Assembly (NCBI GenBank): GCA_934096705.1 | Contig: CAKOMR010000002.1 | Span: 62,001-126,000, forward strand | Origin: an uncultured Bacilli bacterium | Lineage (GTDB): Bacteria; Bacillota_I; Bacilli_A; RF39; UBA660 | DNA length: 64,000 nt | Reading direction: 5' to 3' | Shown here: in pieces, positions 8,753 to 18,170 of the stretch | Numbering within the stretch: the stretch's first letter is position 1 | Layout: each line of letters opens with the position of its first letter | Position numbers and translations under genes: made by a program | The notes under the pieces: model-generated | Told to the model about the DNA's origin: nothing | The model's database searches: none | The model's input: only the letters and a program-made list of their open reading frames with translations

Positions 8753-10576
8753 ATGTGTGGAATAGTGGGTTTTATAAATAATAAACCAGAAAAAGAAACA
8801 ATTATTAAAAAAATGTCTAAGAAAATTGAACATAGAGGTCCCGATGGTGAAGGATTTTATATAGATGACAAATGTGCATTAGCACATAGAAGGCTAGCAA
8901 TAATTGATTTAAATACAGGAAAACAACCAATTTATAATGAAGATGAATCAGTTGTAATTGTTTATAATGGTGAGGTATATAATTTTCAAGAATTACGTGA
9001 TGCTTTAGAAAAGAAAAATCATGTATTTAAAACTAAAACAGATACTGAAGTTATTATTCATGGATATGAAGAATGGGGTTATGATGTAGCAAAACATTTA
9101 AGAGGCATGTTTAGTTTTGCTATATGGGATAAAAATAAGAATGAATTATTTTTAGCTCGTGATGGATTTGGAATTAAACCACTTTATTATGGCCTTTTTA
9201 ATGATACATTTATGTTTTCTTCAGAACCTAAAGCTTTTTTAGCTAACCCGGATTTTGATAAAAAATTAAATGAAAATATTTTATCTGCGTACTTATGTTT
9301 TAATTCAGTACCAACATCAGAAACGTTTTTTAAAGGCGTTTTTAGGTTAGAGCCAGGTTCATATTTGTTATATAAAGAAGGAAAAATCGAAATTAAAAGT
9401 TTTTTTAGGCTTAATTTTGATGAGAAAAATAATTCCATGGAAGATATTACTAAAGATATAACAAAAGCAATGGAAAATTCTGTTAAATATCATCAAATAA
9501 GTGATGTTGAAGTAGGTTCTTTTTTATCAAGTGGAATAGATTCTTCTTATATAGTTTCTCTTGCAAAGCCTGATAAGACATTTACCGTTGGATATGATAA
9601 TCCTAAATTTGATGAAATCAAATATGCCAAAGATTTATCAAATAAATTAAATATTAAAAACTATTCAAAAAAAATAACTATGGATGAATATATTGATGCT
9701 TTTCCTAAAATACAATATTATATGGATGAACCACTTGCAGACCCTTCTGCTATAGCATTATATTTTGTTTCTGAAATCGCATCTAAAAAAGTTAAGGTTG
9801 TACTTTCTGGAGAAGGTGCTGATGAATTATTTGCTGGTTATAATTCATATCAACAGGAACTTTCTATGCACTGGTATATGCGCATTCCATATTTTATAAG
9901 ACATGGTATATCCTTAATTGCTGGATTATTTCCAGATGCTAAAGGATTTAACTTTCTTTATCGAAGAGGCCAAAAACTCGAAAATTATAATATTGGTCTT
10001 GGTAGAGTATTTTGGGATAAAGAAGCAAATAGTATAGTTAAATTAAAAAATCAAATAAAAACTAAAGATATAGTAAAAAAGGTTTATAAAGATTATGAAA
10101 ATAATTCAACATTAGTCCAAAGACAAGCAATCGATTATTACTATTGGCTTGTAAATGATTTTTTACATGCAGTAGATAGAAATACAATGATGTTTGGCCT
10201 TGAGGCAAGAACGCCATTTTTAGACAAAAAAGTTTATGAAGTAGCAAGAAAATTGCCTAGCTATGCAAAAATTAATAAAAATACAACGAAAGTTGCATTA
10301 AGAAAGGCTGCTCAAGGTGTTATTCCAACTGAGGCGTATAAAAAGAAAAAATTAGGCTTTCCAGTACCTTTGAAAGAATGGATTAAAACTGATAAACTTT
10401 ATAATTTAATAAAAGAAAAATTTGAAAGCGATAATGCTAAGAAATTTTTTGATACAAGAAAAATATTAAAACTTTTAGATAATCATAAAAATGGTAAAAA
10501 AGATAATTATAAAAAAATATGGACTATATATACTTTTTTAGTTTGGTATGACATATATTTTAATCAAAATGATTAG
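8753..10576 (+). CDS. asnB: Asparagine synthetase (glutamine-hydrolysing)
   Basis: Makes asparagine from aspartate, ATP and glutamine. The mature nucleophile is Cys2 (MCGIVGF start). The N-terminal Ntn glutaminase half includes HRGPDG and RLAIIDL; the synthetase half has the PP-loop SSGIDSS near residue 265 and SGEGADELFAGY near 350. Length (607) is typical. Ribosome site GGTGA. The gene has no amino-acid-responsive leader that I can see; it seems to be read with scpAB and murE. Confidence 0.93.
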   Translation: MCGIVGFINNKPEKETIIKKMSKKIEHRGPDGEGFYIDDKCALAHRRLAIIDLNTGKQPIYNEDESVVIVYNGEVYNFQELRDALEKKNHVFKTKTDTEVIIHGYEEWGYDVAKHLRGMFSFAIWDKNKNELFLARDGFGIKPLYYGLFNDTFMFSSEPKAFLANPDFDKKLNENILSAYLCFNSVPTSETFFKGVFRLEPGSYLLYKEGKIEIKSFFRLNFDEKNNSMEDITKDITKAMENSVKYHQISDVEVGSFLSSGIDSSYIVSLAKPDKTFTVGYDNPKFDEIKYAKDLSNKLNIKNYSKKITMDEYIDAFPKIQYYMDEPLADPSAIALYFVSEIASKKVKVVLSGEGADELFAGYNSYQQELSMHWYMRIPYFIRHGISLIAGLFPDAKGFNFLYRRGQKLENYNIGLGRVFWDKEANSIVKLKNQIKTKDIVKKVYKDYENNSTLVQRQAIDYYYWLVNDFLHAVDRNTMMFGLEARTPFLDKKVYEVARKLPSYAKINKNTTKVALRKAAQGVIPTEAYKKKKLGFPVPLKEWIKTDKLYNLIKEKFESDNAKKFFDTRKILKLLDNHKNGKKDNYKKIWTIYTFLVWYDIYFNQND

Positions 10577-10590
10577 AAAGGAAAATACAA

Positions 10591-11952
10591 ATGATAAATA
10601 TAAAAACTGATTCAAGAAAAGTACAAAAAGGGGATACGTTTGTAGCAATAAAAGGTGCTACCGTTGATGGACATGATTATATTGAAAGTGCTATTAAAAA
10701 TGGTGCTACTAAGATAATATGTGAACATGGAAATTATGCTGTTGATACATTGATAGTTTCTGATACAAAAGAGTATTTACAAAACTACATAGTAAATAAT
10801 TTTAAAGATGAAGTAAACAAACTAGATATAATAGGCATTACTGGTACAAATGGTAAAACTACCACAAGTTATTTAACATATCAAATGCTTAATAAACTCG
10901 GTATTAAGGCAGCATATATTGGTACTATTGGATTTTATATTAATAATGATATAAGGGAGCTTCCAAATACGACACCAGAAATACTTGAAATATACTCAAT
11001 GCTTATTGAAGCACTTGAAAAAGGTTGCAAAGCTGTTGTTATGGAAGTTTCATCTCATGCTTTATCATTAAAAAGAGTTGAAGGATTAAACTTTAAGATT
11101 GAAGCCTTTACAAATCTTACTGAAGATCATTTAGACTATCATAAAACTATGGATAATTATCTTGAAGCTAAACTTAAAATATTAAATCAATTAAAGACTA
11201 ATGGAACTATTATTGTAAATAATGATGATGAATATGGAAAGTATTTTAAACAAAAGAATTTCAAAACTATTGGTTTTAATGAATCAAATTATCAAATAAT
11301 AAATTATGAAAATGATACTATTGGTACAACTATTAACTTTAAGTATGATAATGATGTTTTTTGTGTTAAAACAAATTTAAGGGGAAAATTTAATGTATAC
11401 AATTATATGACAACTTTTGCTATAGTAAATACATACGGATTTAGTCTTAATGAAATAATTTCTATTACGAAAAGTATTTATCCACCAAAAGGAAGATGTG
11501 AACAAGTTGTCGTTCGTGATGCTGAAGCAATTATAGATTATGCTCATACACCAGATGCAGTTGAAAAAATTATAAATTCATTTTTAGAAAATAAAAAGGG
11601 AAGAATAATTACTATTGTTGGTTGTGGTGGTGATAGGGATCCGATGAAAAGACCGATTATGGGAAAAATAGCTACAGAAAAAAGTGATTATGTAATATTT
11701 ACAAATGATAATCCTCGTACTGAGGATCCAAACGCTATTATGAATGATATTATAGCGGGTGTATCAAAAGATAATTATGAAATTATTTTAGATAGAAAAA
11801 ATGCGATTAACAAGGGTCTTAGTTTACTTAAAACAAATGATACATTATTGATTTTAGGTAAAGGTCATGAAGACTATCAAATAATTGGTCATGAAAAACA
11901 TCACCTTGATGATAAAGAAATTGTATTAGAATATTTAAAAAGCCTAGATTAA
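10591..11952 (+). CDS. murE: UDP-MurNAc-tripeptide synthetase (meso-DAP type)
   Basis: Adds the third amino acid to the peptidoglycan stem peptide in the cytoplasm. The ATP loop GITGTNGKTTT is at residues 82-92. The DNPR motif at 373-376, followed by TEDP, is the specificity motif of meso-diaminopimelate ligases, so the wall is predicted to be DAP type. At 453 residues it is somewhat shorter than usual, because the N-terminal UDP-binding domain is compact (begins INIKTDSRKV). It follows asnB by 14 bp with an AAAGGAAA ribosome site. Confidence 0.9.
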   Translation: MINIKTDSRKVQKGDTFVAIKGATVDGHDYIESAIKNGATKIICEHGNYAVDTLIVSDTKEYLQNYIVNNFKDEVNKLDIIGITGTNGKTTTSYLTYQMLNKLGIKAAYIGTIGFYINNDIRELPNTTPEILEIYSMLIEALEKGCKAVVMEVSSHALSLKRVEGLNFKIEAFTNLTEDHLDYHKTMDNYLEAKLKILNQLKTNGTIIVNNDDEYGKYFKQKNFKTIGFNESNYQIINYENDTIGTTINFKYDNDVFCVKTNLRGKFNVYNYMTTFAIVNTYGFSLNEIISITKSIYPPKGRCEQVVVRDAEAIIDYAHTPDAVEKIINSFLENKKGRIITIVGCGGDRDPMKRPIMGKIATEKSDYVIFTNDNPRTEDPNAIMNDIIAGVSKDNYEIILDRKNAINKGLSLLKTNDTLLILGKGHEDYQIIGHEKHHLDDKEIVLEYLKSLD

Positions 11953-11964
11953 AATTTAGGTGCG

Positions 11965-11973
11965 TGGTATAAT
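11965..11973 (+). promoter_or_regulatory. Extended -10 promoter for tRNA-Leu
   Basis: TGG-TATAAT (TG-N-TATAAT), 13 bases before the tRNA. No good -35 box is seen. Confidence 0.55.
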
Positions 11974-11986
11974 ATATATGTTGTTT

Positions 11987-12074
11987 GCTCGTATGGCGGA
12001 ATTGGTAGACGCGATAGACTCAAAATCTATTTTTCCAAAAGAAAGTATCGGTTCGACCCCGATTACGAGCACCA
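11987..12074 (+). tRNA. tRNA-Leu (CAA)
   Basis: A complete 88-nt class II tRNA with encoded CCA. The anticodon loop CTCAAAA gives anticodon CAA (codon UUG). The long variable arm and GGTAGAC in the D-loop are typical of leucine tRNAs. Confidence 0.93.
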
Positions 12075-12086
12075 ATATAATATAAT

Positions 12087-12112
12087 AGGGACAACAGCGT
12101 GTCCTTTTTTTT
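12087..12112 (+). terminator. Terminator of tRNA-Leu
   Basis: Stem AGGGACA/TGTCCTT (12087-12093, 12100-12106; one G-U pair) with a 6-nt loop and a T-run. Confidence 0.75.
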
Positions 12113-12147
12113 AACTGTAAATTATGCTAAAATATTGATGGAGGATT

Positions 12148-13233
12148 ATGGATAAACTTATCAAGAATATACTTAAGAAAATAGAAAGTGAAGGATATGA
12201 AGCCTATGTAGTAGGTGGTTTTGTTCGTGACTCTTTACTTAAGAAAAATTCTTTTGATGTAGATATTTGTACTAATGCAAAACCTAAAGACTTAGTAAAT
12301 TTTTTAAGCATTAAACAAAGTACAAATAGTTATGGTGGTTTTAATATTAAAATTAAAAACTATAATATTGATATTACAACATATAGAAAAGAGAAAAAAT
12401 ATGATAAGCGTCATCCTGTGGAAATTGAATATGTAAATAATTTATTCGAAGATATAAAACGTAGAGATTTTACCATTAATTCTATTTGCATGGATAAAAA
12501 TGATAAACTGATAGATTTATTAAATGGAAAAGAAGATATAAAAAATAAAATAGTACGTTCAATTGGATGCGCTAATGATAAATTTTCAGAAGACCCATTA
12601 AGAATGCTTAGAGCAATTAGATTTGCCGCTATACTTGACTTTAAAATTGAAGAAAATACTTATGAAGCAATAAAAGAAAATGCTCAATTAGTTACAACTT
12701 TAAGTCCTATACGTATTAAAGAAGAGCTTACAAAAATATTAAGTAGTAAAAACTTTTTAAAAGGACTAAAGCTACTTGATGATACTAAGATTAGTACATA
12801 TATAGGACTTAAATACGATGATGTTGTATTTACTATGGATATACTTGGAATGTGGTCTCAAATCGATATTAATAAAGCAGAATTTACAAAAGAAGAAAAA
12901 GAAAATATATCAAAAGTTAAAGAAATAATTATATCAAAAAAAATAAATAATTTTACATTGTTTAATTATGGACTATATTTATCTTATGTTGCTGGTGAGG
13001 TTTTAAAAGTAAATAAACAGACTATTAACAAAATATATAAATCAATGCCAATAAAAAGTATGAAAGACATTGATATATCAGGTAAAGAAATAATGCAAAT
13101 TTTAAATATTGAACCATGTAAGTTAATTAGTGAAATTATGAATGATTTAAAAATCAAAATATTAAAAAATGAATTAAAAAATAAAAAAAATGAATTAAAA
13201 AAATACATTTTAGGGAAGTATAAAAATGAATAA
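12148..13233 (+). CDS. cca: CCA-adding tRNA nucleotidyltransferase
   Basis: Adds or repairs the 3' CCA end of tRNAs. The 361-residue protein begins with the class II nucleotidyltransferase head: YVVGGFVRDSLL (about 20-31), then the catalytic DVDIC (37-41), then RRDFTINSI (about 108-116) and a basic DPLRMLRAIRFA helix (149-160). It is slightly short at the C-terminus compared with Bacillus enzymes. All tRNAs in this window already encode CCA, so repair may be the main role. It overlaps dnaD by 8 bp. Confidence 0.93.
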   Translation: MDKLIKNILKKIESEGYEAYVVGGFVRDSLLKKNSFDVDICTNAKPKDLVNFLSIKQSTNSYGGFNIKIKNYNIDITTYRKEKKYDKRHPVEIEYVNNLFEDIKRRDFTINSICMDKNDKLIDLLNGKEDIKNKIVRSIGCANDKFSEDPLRMLRAIRFAAILDFKIEENTYEAIKENAQLVTTLSPIRIKEELTKILSSKNFLKGLKLLDDTKISTYIGLKYDDVVFTMDILGMWSQIDINKAEFTKEEKENISKVKEIIISKKINNFTLFNYGLYLSYVAGEVLKVNKQTINKIYKSMPIKSMKDIDISGKEIMQILNIEPCKLISEIMNDLKIKILKNELKNKKNELKKYILGKYKNE

Positions 13234-13867
13234 AGATAATAAAAAATTTGTAGTAGAAACTTTATTTTTAAAAGAAGCGTTAAAATACAATTTAACATTA
13301 AAAGAGTTTTTAATTTTAATGTATTTTGATAATGATTATGATTTAGTATTTGATGTAAAAAAAGTATCTAAAGCTATATGTCTTTCTGAAGAAGATACAT
13401 TAATAGCATTTGAAAGCTTATTAACAAAAAGATTAATTAAATTAAGTTCAGTTAAAAATGAAAGTGGAAAATTGATTGATAAAATATCTTTAGATAATTT
13501 CTATAATAGTTTAAAAGAATCAATAAATTTAGAAAAAGAAGAAAAAGATGAAAATAGTATTTTCTATAAATTTCAAGAAATATTTGGCAAAAGTTTATCT
13601 GGCATGGACTATGAGATTATTAATGCTTGGTTATCAAAAGGATTTAGTAAAGAACTTATTTTAGAAGCCTTAAATGAAGCTATAAAAAATAATGCTCCAT
13701 CACTAAGATATATTGATAAAGTATTATTTGATTGGAATAAAAAAGGGTATAAATCTATAAATGATATAAAAAAATATAATAAATCAGAAAATAATTATTA
13801 CACTGAAGAACAAAATTTTGAAAGTAGTGTATTTGATTATAATTGGTTAGATGATGATGAAAATTAA
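13226..13867 (+). CDS. dnaD: DnaD-like replication initiation protein
   Basis: Primosome component that remodels DNA at the origin in Firmicutes. The 213-residue protein has an N-terminal winged-helix-like domain (about 10-95) and a C-terminal DnaB_2/DnaD domain (about 110-175) containing F-x-G-x-x-LS-x-MDYE and a closing YIDKVLFDW. The order cca-dnaD-nth echoes the dnaD-nth pair of Bacillus. The end overlaps the nth start by 17 bp. Confidence 0.85.
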   Translation: MNKDNKKFVVETLFLKEALKYNLTLKEFLILMYFDNDYDLVFDVKKVSKAICLSEEDTLIAFESLLTKRLIKLSSVKNESGKLIDKISLDNFYNSLKESINLEKEEKDENSIFYKFQEIFGKSLSGMDYEIINAWLSKGFSKELILEALNEAIKNNAPSLRYIDKVLFDWNKKGYKSINDIKKYNKSENNYYTEEQNFESSVFDYNWLDDDEN

Positions 13868-14477
13868 TGATTTAAGAGAAAAATTAGATTTTTATATTCC
13901 AGATCCTAAATGTGAATTAAATTACAATAAGGATTATGAATTACTAATTGCAGTCATGTTATCGGCTCAGTGTACAGACAAGCGAGTTAATGAAGTCACA
14001 CCAATACTTTTTAAACATACTTTACATGAACTTGCAAATTTAGATATTAAAACATTAGAAAAAATAATTAAGCCTTTAGGCTCTTATCATAAAAAGGCCA
14101 TCTTTATAAAAGAAGATGCAAAAATTATTTTAAACGAATATGGCGGAATTGTACCTGATAATCGAGAAATGCTTGAGCGTATGCCCGGCATTGGTAGAAA
14201 GTGTTCAAATGTGATTCTATCTGAACTATTTGATGTGCCTACGATTGCAGTTGACACACATGTTGAAAGAGTTGCTAAAAGACTTGGTTTGGCTAATCAA
14301 AAAGATTCTGTGTATGATGTAGAACAAAAACTTTTAAAAAAATTTAATGAAAATGAATACAATAAAATTAATCATCAATTACTTTTGTTTGGTAGATATT
14401 ATTGTAAAGCTAAAAACCCTTTATGTGATAATTGTAAAATGAATTGCAAGTATAAACAAACAAAAAAAATGCTCTAG
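13851..14477 (+). CDS. nth: Endonuclease III
   Basis: A base-excision DNA glycosylase/AP lyase for oxidised pyrimidines. The helix-hairpin-helix LERMPGIGRKCSNVI (about 107-121) and the following V-D-THVERVAKRLGL with the catalytic Asp are intact; the catalytic Lys is expected in the helix-hairpin-helix (GRK). The C-terminal iron-sulfur cluster has four Cys with spacing C-x6-C-x2-C-x3-C, where the last gap is normally x5. The start has three ATG in a row (13851, 13854, 13857); any may be used. Length 206-208 is typical. Confidence 0.92.
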   Translation: MMMKINDLREKLDFYIPDPKCELNYNKDYELLIAVMLSAQCTDKRVNEVTPILFKHTLHELANLDIKTLEKIIKPLGSYHKKAIFIKEDAKIILNEYGGIVPDNREMLERMPGIGRKCSNVILSELFDVPTIAVDTHVERVAKRLGLANQKDSVYDVEQKLLKKFNENEYNKINHQLLLFGRYYCKAKNPLCDNCKMNCKYKQTKKML

Positions 14478-14489
14478 AGCATTTTTTTT
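14462..14489. terminator. Bidirectional terminator between nth and ponA
   Basis: The palindrome AAATGCTCTAGAGCATTT flanked by A- and T-runs lies between two convergent genes and overlaps the end of nth. Confidence 0.8.
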
Positions 14490-17040
14490 AGTTTAAACCA
14501 GTATCTTTATTATCATTATTTTTATTATCTTCGATAATGCCTGGAATATTTGTATCAGTATTAGTGTTAACATTGATTATCAAACTATCTGAAGCATTAT
14601 TTTTGAACAATGAATAAGAAGATTTAATAATAAACTTGTAAGTCTTTCCTGGTTCTATAGTTTGTTTATATGTAGTTCCTTCAGTCCACGTTAGACTTTT
14701 TAACGTGCCATCATCATTTTGAATAAAAACGTCATAACCAATTTTTCCAATGTATGATTCATTATACTTTATTCTTTCTTCATAATATTTTGTAGCAAAT
14801 GTGCCATAATTATCATTGAAATAATTTTGTAAATAACTATTATTTATTGCATCTGGAGTAGATATTGCTGTCCAACTAAGAGTTACTTCACTTCCATTAT
14901 AACTTGCTTTACCATTACTTGGAGATGCGAGTTTTGCATATCTATTAGATACTTCTGTAGGCTCTGTACCTTCTTTAAATAATTCTGTAACTTTCATGTC
15001 TTCTGGAGTATTTTCTGAGGCAAGCATCAATGGAATTGTATATTTTTCAACTTCGACAGAAATAACGCTACTTGGTTTTTTAAATGTTTTATTTGTACTA
15101 TAAATATTTTTAGAAAGTGCTTCCATAATTCTACTTCTTGCTGCCCAACCAGTTGTAGTATTCATGTAATGCTCTGCACTATGTTCATCATATCCGTACC
15201 AAAGTGCAATAGCATATTCTGGATTATATGTAATATTCCATGAATCAGGGATTAAATCTGCTGGTAAGTTTTTAGCTTTTAATGTAGCAGCATCAATATT
15301 TGTAGTACCAGTTTTACCAGCTACTTCTGTACCACTTATCTTTATGTTACCACTCCATGTATCATTAACAGCATTTACTAGTACGTTTGTAATCATATAC
15401 GAAGTTTCTTCACTTAAAACCTTTTCTTTAGAATATTTATTTTCATAAGTTGTACCATCTTCATAAATAACTTTTGTAAAAGAATATGGTTCAATATAGT
15501 ATCCTCCACGGCCAAATACAGCATAAGCAGCACTCATTTCAAGTGGGTTAGTACCATTAAATCCACCGATAGACGCTGACTCATATAAGGCAGGGCCGTA
15601 ATTAATACCAACACTATGAACAAAGTTTTCTATTAAAGAAATATCTTTAGCTGCAACTTTTTGAAATGCTTGTAAAGCAGTAATATTTCTTGATCCAACT
15701 AAAGCTTGTCTTAAAGAAATCATTCCTTGGTATTTTCTATCTGCATCATTTATTGATTGCCCAGTAGAGTATGAATATGGCTCATCAAAGAAATAATCTC
15801 CTGGAGAACCATTTAAATATTCAATATATGGTGCGTAGTCAAATAATGGTTTAGCAGTTGAACCTGGTTGACGATTTAATCCAGTTGCTCGATTTAAACC
15901 TCTTGCTTTATAATTTCTTCCACCAGATAGAGCAACTATTGAACCATCTGCTATAGAGGTTATTGCAGTTCCTTCTTGATCGTAATCGTTATAGTATTTA
16001 AATAATTCACCTTTTTCAAGCTTTACAAGAACATCTTGAACTTTTAAATCGAAAGTTGTATATATTTTCATTGCTTCAACTCTAGGATTCTTTTTAGTTT
16101 TTTCTATAACATCATTAATAACATAATCAATTAATACTTGATAGTTATTACTTGACACAACTTCTTCTTTATCAACAATCATACTTTCAATAGGAATAGC
16201 AAGTACTGCTTCTTTTTCCTCTTCAGTAATATATCCATGATTTACCATTAAGGTTAAAACTGTTTTTTGTCTTGCTTTACATCCCTCTGGATTAGAATAT
16301 GGATTATACCAACTCGGATTTTGATACATTCCAACAAGTAAGGTAGCCTCTGCTAAGTTTATATCTCTAACACTTTTTCCAAAGAAATATTGGCTTGCTT
16401 GTTCTATACCATAAATGCCACCAGTATTGATATTTCCAGTAGCATACCATAAAGAATTTGAATAAAATTCTAATATTTCTTCTTTTGTATATGAACTTTC
16501 AATTTTAAATACAGCCATATATATATCTGTAAATTTACGAATAATACCTTTGATACCTTCAGATTTATCATTAGTATAAGTTTTTTTTACAAGTTGCATT
16601 GTGATAGTAGAAGCACCACCTGCTTTAGACGAAACAAGTTGTCCTAAAGAGGCTTTTAAAAATCTTGCTATATCAAGTCCATTGTGCTGAAAGAACCTTG
16701 AATCTTCGGTTGCAATTAATGCATCTATATATACCTGAGGTAAATCTTTATATTCAATAAGTTCTCGATTTTCTTGACCAACTCTTGCAAATTCCATACC
16801 GTTTTTATCGTAAATTATAGTAGCCTCTTTTTTATAAAGTAAATTTTTATCAAAATTCGGAGCACTTATAATAATATATAAAACAAATATTAATACAGCA
16901 CTTGCACAAAATATTAGAAAGCCAAAAATGATTTCCCAGATAAATCCTTTTTTTCCTTTCTTTTTTATTTCTCCATTAATTTTACTTTTCATATTTGTAT
17001 TAAAATTTTTAAGCTTTTTTTGAATTTTTAATTTTTTCAT
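14488..17040 (-). CDS. ponA: Class A penicillin-binding protein 1
   Basis: A bifunctional glycosyltransferase/transpeptidase that builds peptidoglycan at the outer face of the membrane. The 850-residue protein has a basic cytoplasmic tail, a membrane anchor (about 33-59), a GT51 domain with catalytic Glu112 in EDSRFFQHNGLD and GGASTITMQLVKK (141-153), and a transpeptidase domain with STAK (394-397), SRN (450-452) and KTGT (576-579). The last 150 residues contain a fibronectin-III-like segment and an acidic Asn/Asp tail. It overlaps recU by 4 bp, the classic recU-ponA operon. Confidence 0.96.
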   Translation of the reverse strand: MKKLKIQKKLKNFNTNMKSKINGEIKKKGKKGFIWEIIFGFLIFCASAVLIFVLYIIISAPNFDKNLLYKKEATIIYDKNGMEFARVGQENRELIEYKDLPQVYIDALIATEDSRFFQHNGLDIARFLKASLGQLVSSKAGGASTITMQLVKKTYTNDKSEGIKGIIRKFTDIYMAVFKIESSYTKEEILEFYSNSLWYATGNINTGGIYGIEQASQYFFGKSVRDINLAEATLLVGMYQNPSWYNPYSNPEGCKARQKTVLTLMVNHGYITEEEKEAVLAIPIESMIVDKEEVVSSNNYQVLIDYVINDVIEKTKKNPRVEAMKIYTTFDLKVQDVLVKLEKGELFKYYNDYDQEGTAITSIADGSIVALSGGRNYKARGLNRATGLNRQPGSTAKPLFDYAPYIEYLNGSPGDYFFDEPYSYSTGQSINDADRKYQGMISLRQALVGSRNITALQAFQKVAAKDISLIENFVHSVGINYGPALYESASIGGFNGTNPLEMSAAYAVFGRGGYYIEPYSFTKVIYEDGTTYENKYSKEKVLSEETSYMITNVLVNAVNDTWSGNIKISGTEVAGKTGTTNIDAATLKAKNLPADLIPDSWNITYNPEYAIALWYGYDEHSAEHYMNTTTGWAARSRIMEALSKNIYSTNKTFKKPSSVISVEVEKYTIPLMLASENTPEDMKVTELFKEGTEPTEVSNRYAKLASPSNGKASYNGSEVTLSWTAISTPDAINNSYLQNYFNDNYGTFATKYYEERIKYNESYIGKIGYDVFIQNDDGTLKSLTWTEGTTYKQTIEPGKTYKFIIKSSYSLFKNNASDSLIINVNTNTDTNIPGIIEDNKNNDNKDTGLN

Positions 17041-17588
17041 ATATTCTCCTTTATCATACAGTCAACAGCTTTGATGTAATCAATTCCTCTTAAATAATTA
17101 TAACTTAGTTTATAACCATTTTCATTTATATAATCATAAGGTATGCTTTTTCTTTCTGCATTATTTATAAATTCAATTATTTTTGTTCCTGGTAATGCGA
17201 AAAATTCATTGTTAATACCTATTAATAAAAAGCAAATTCCTTTATGATTTAAAATATTTTTCATATGTTTTATTTGATGTTCAGCTATATTTGATAGTGG
17301 TAAATAGTTTTTATTTGTATTTTTTGCATCAAATTCTATATAATAGCCTTTATAAAGCCCATTATAATCAAGCGTTGATTCGGTTTTATAGAAAGCATCA
17401 GTAATTCTTTTTGTATTATAATCATACTTTACAACTTGAATTGGTGTAGGTTTTTTATATATAATTGCAATATTATTATCAATATAATAGTCATTAATTT
17501 GGTTAATTAAACTTTCTAAATCCATTCCTCTGTTGGCGTAGTTTATAGTTTTTTTATAAACTTTATTAATGCTTTTTGGATAATTCAT
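17037..17588 (-). CDS. recU: Holliday junction resolvase RecU
   Basis: Cleaves Holliday junctions in recombination and chromosome segregation. The 183-residue protein shows the family start NRGM-x-LE (here NRGMDLE, 19-25), a KKPTPIQVVKYD stretch, YKGYYIEFDAKNT with the catalytic E-x-K type residues near 90, and HQIKHM. It precedes ponA with a 4-bp overlap, the conserved Firmicute order. Confidence 0.93.
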   Translation of the reverse strand: MNYPKSINKVYKKTINYANRGMDLESLINQINDYYIDNNIAIIYKKPTPIQVVKYDYNTKRITDAFYKTESTLDYNGLYKGYYIEFDAKNTNKNYLPLSNIAEHQIKHMKNILNHKGICFLLIGINNEFFALPGTKIIEFINNAERKSIPYDYINENGYKLSYNYLRGIDYIKAVDCMIKENI

Positions 17589-17655
17589 TTATATTCACCA
17601 TTATCAGTATAACACATATTTAAAATAAAATAAATGATAGGTTTTGTCGAAACTA

Positions 17656-17685
17656 TTGAAAAATTAAAATAATTTATCATATTAT
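17656..17685 (+). promoter_or_regulatory. Possible promoter for a 31-codon ORF
   Basis: TTGAAA (17656-17661), 18-bp spacer, TATTAT (17680-17685), 15 bases before the small ORF. Confidence 0.45.
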
Positions 17686-17700
17686 TAAATAGGTGATAAA

Positions 17701-17796
17701 ATGAATATTGATTATTTAATTTCAAAATTACTTGAAGAAACTAATTATGCTAAAATTTTGGTTAATCTTGATAACCTTACCGATGTTGACAAATAA
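17701..17796 (+). CDS. Candidate 31-residue small protein
   Basis: An ATG preceded by AGGTGATAAA, the ribosome site form used by several genes in this window, opens a 31-codon frame ending in TAA at 17796. The product starts MNIDYLISKLLEETNY and looks like one amphipathic helix. I do not recognise it. Its last codons contain the -35 box of the gpsB promoter. It could be a real small protein, a leader peptide or a chance frame. Confidence 0.4.
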   Translation: MNIDYLISKLLEETNYAKILVNLDNLTDVDK

Positions 17797-17815
17797 GAAC
17801 AATTTTTGCTATAAT
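17786..17815 (+). promoter_or_regulatory. Consensus promoter of gpsB-rnpB
   Basis: Perfect TTGACA (17786-17791), 18-bp spacer, perfect TATAAT (17810-17815) with an extended TG. It should be strong, which fits transcription of the abundant RNase P RNA downstream. Confidence 0.85.
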
Positions 17816-17837
17816 TTTTTTGTTAGAAGGTGTAAAA

Positions 17838-18170
17838 ATGTATAATGAAAAGATTTATTTGACACCAGGGGAAATATTGGAACATGATTTCAAAATTGAT
17901 GCAAGAGGTTATCGCCCACAAGAAGTCGATAAGTATCTTGACATGATTATAAGAGATTATACAGAATATAATAACATCATTAAGAATCTAAAGAAACAAA
18001 TTAATGATTTAACTTCCGATAATTATACATTGAAGCAAGAAATTCGTTCACTTAGAGAAAAACTTGAAGCTCAAAGTGATGATTCTAACACAACAAAGTC
18101 AGTAACAAATATTGACTTACTTCGAAGAATTAGCAACCTTGAAAAAATAGTATATGGAAAAAACGAATAA
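17838..18170 (+). CDS. gpsB: Cell division protein GpsB
   Basis: A small DivIVA-like coiled-coil protein that guides PBP1 between septum and side wall. The start at ATG 17838 follows GAAGGTG and gives 110 residues. Residues 8-40 (LTPGEILEHDF, RGYRPQEVDKYLD) are the membrane-targeting DivIVA/GpsB domain, followed by a coiled coil and a short C-terminal trimerising helix (LLRRISNLEKIVYG). Its PBP1 partner lies just upstream on the other strand. The stop codon overlaps the 5' strand of rnpB. Confidence 0.93.
   Translation: MYNEKIYLTPGEILEHDFKIDARGYRPQEVDKYLDMIIRDYTEYNNIIKNLKKQINDLTSDNYTLKQEIRSLREKLEAQSDDSNTTKSVTNIDLLRRISNLEKIVYGKNE

Noticed and set aside
11945..12145. Insertion of an element at tRNA-Leu
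   Set aside because: The tRNA is complete, has no partial duplicate nearby, and the flanks are housekeeping genes.
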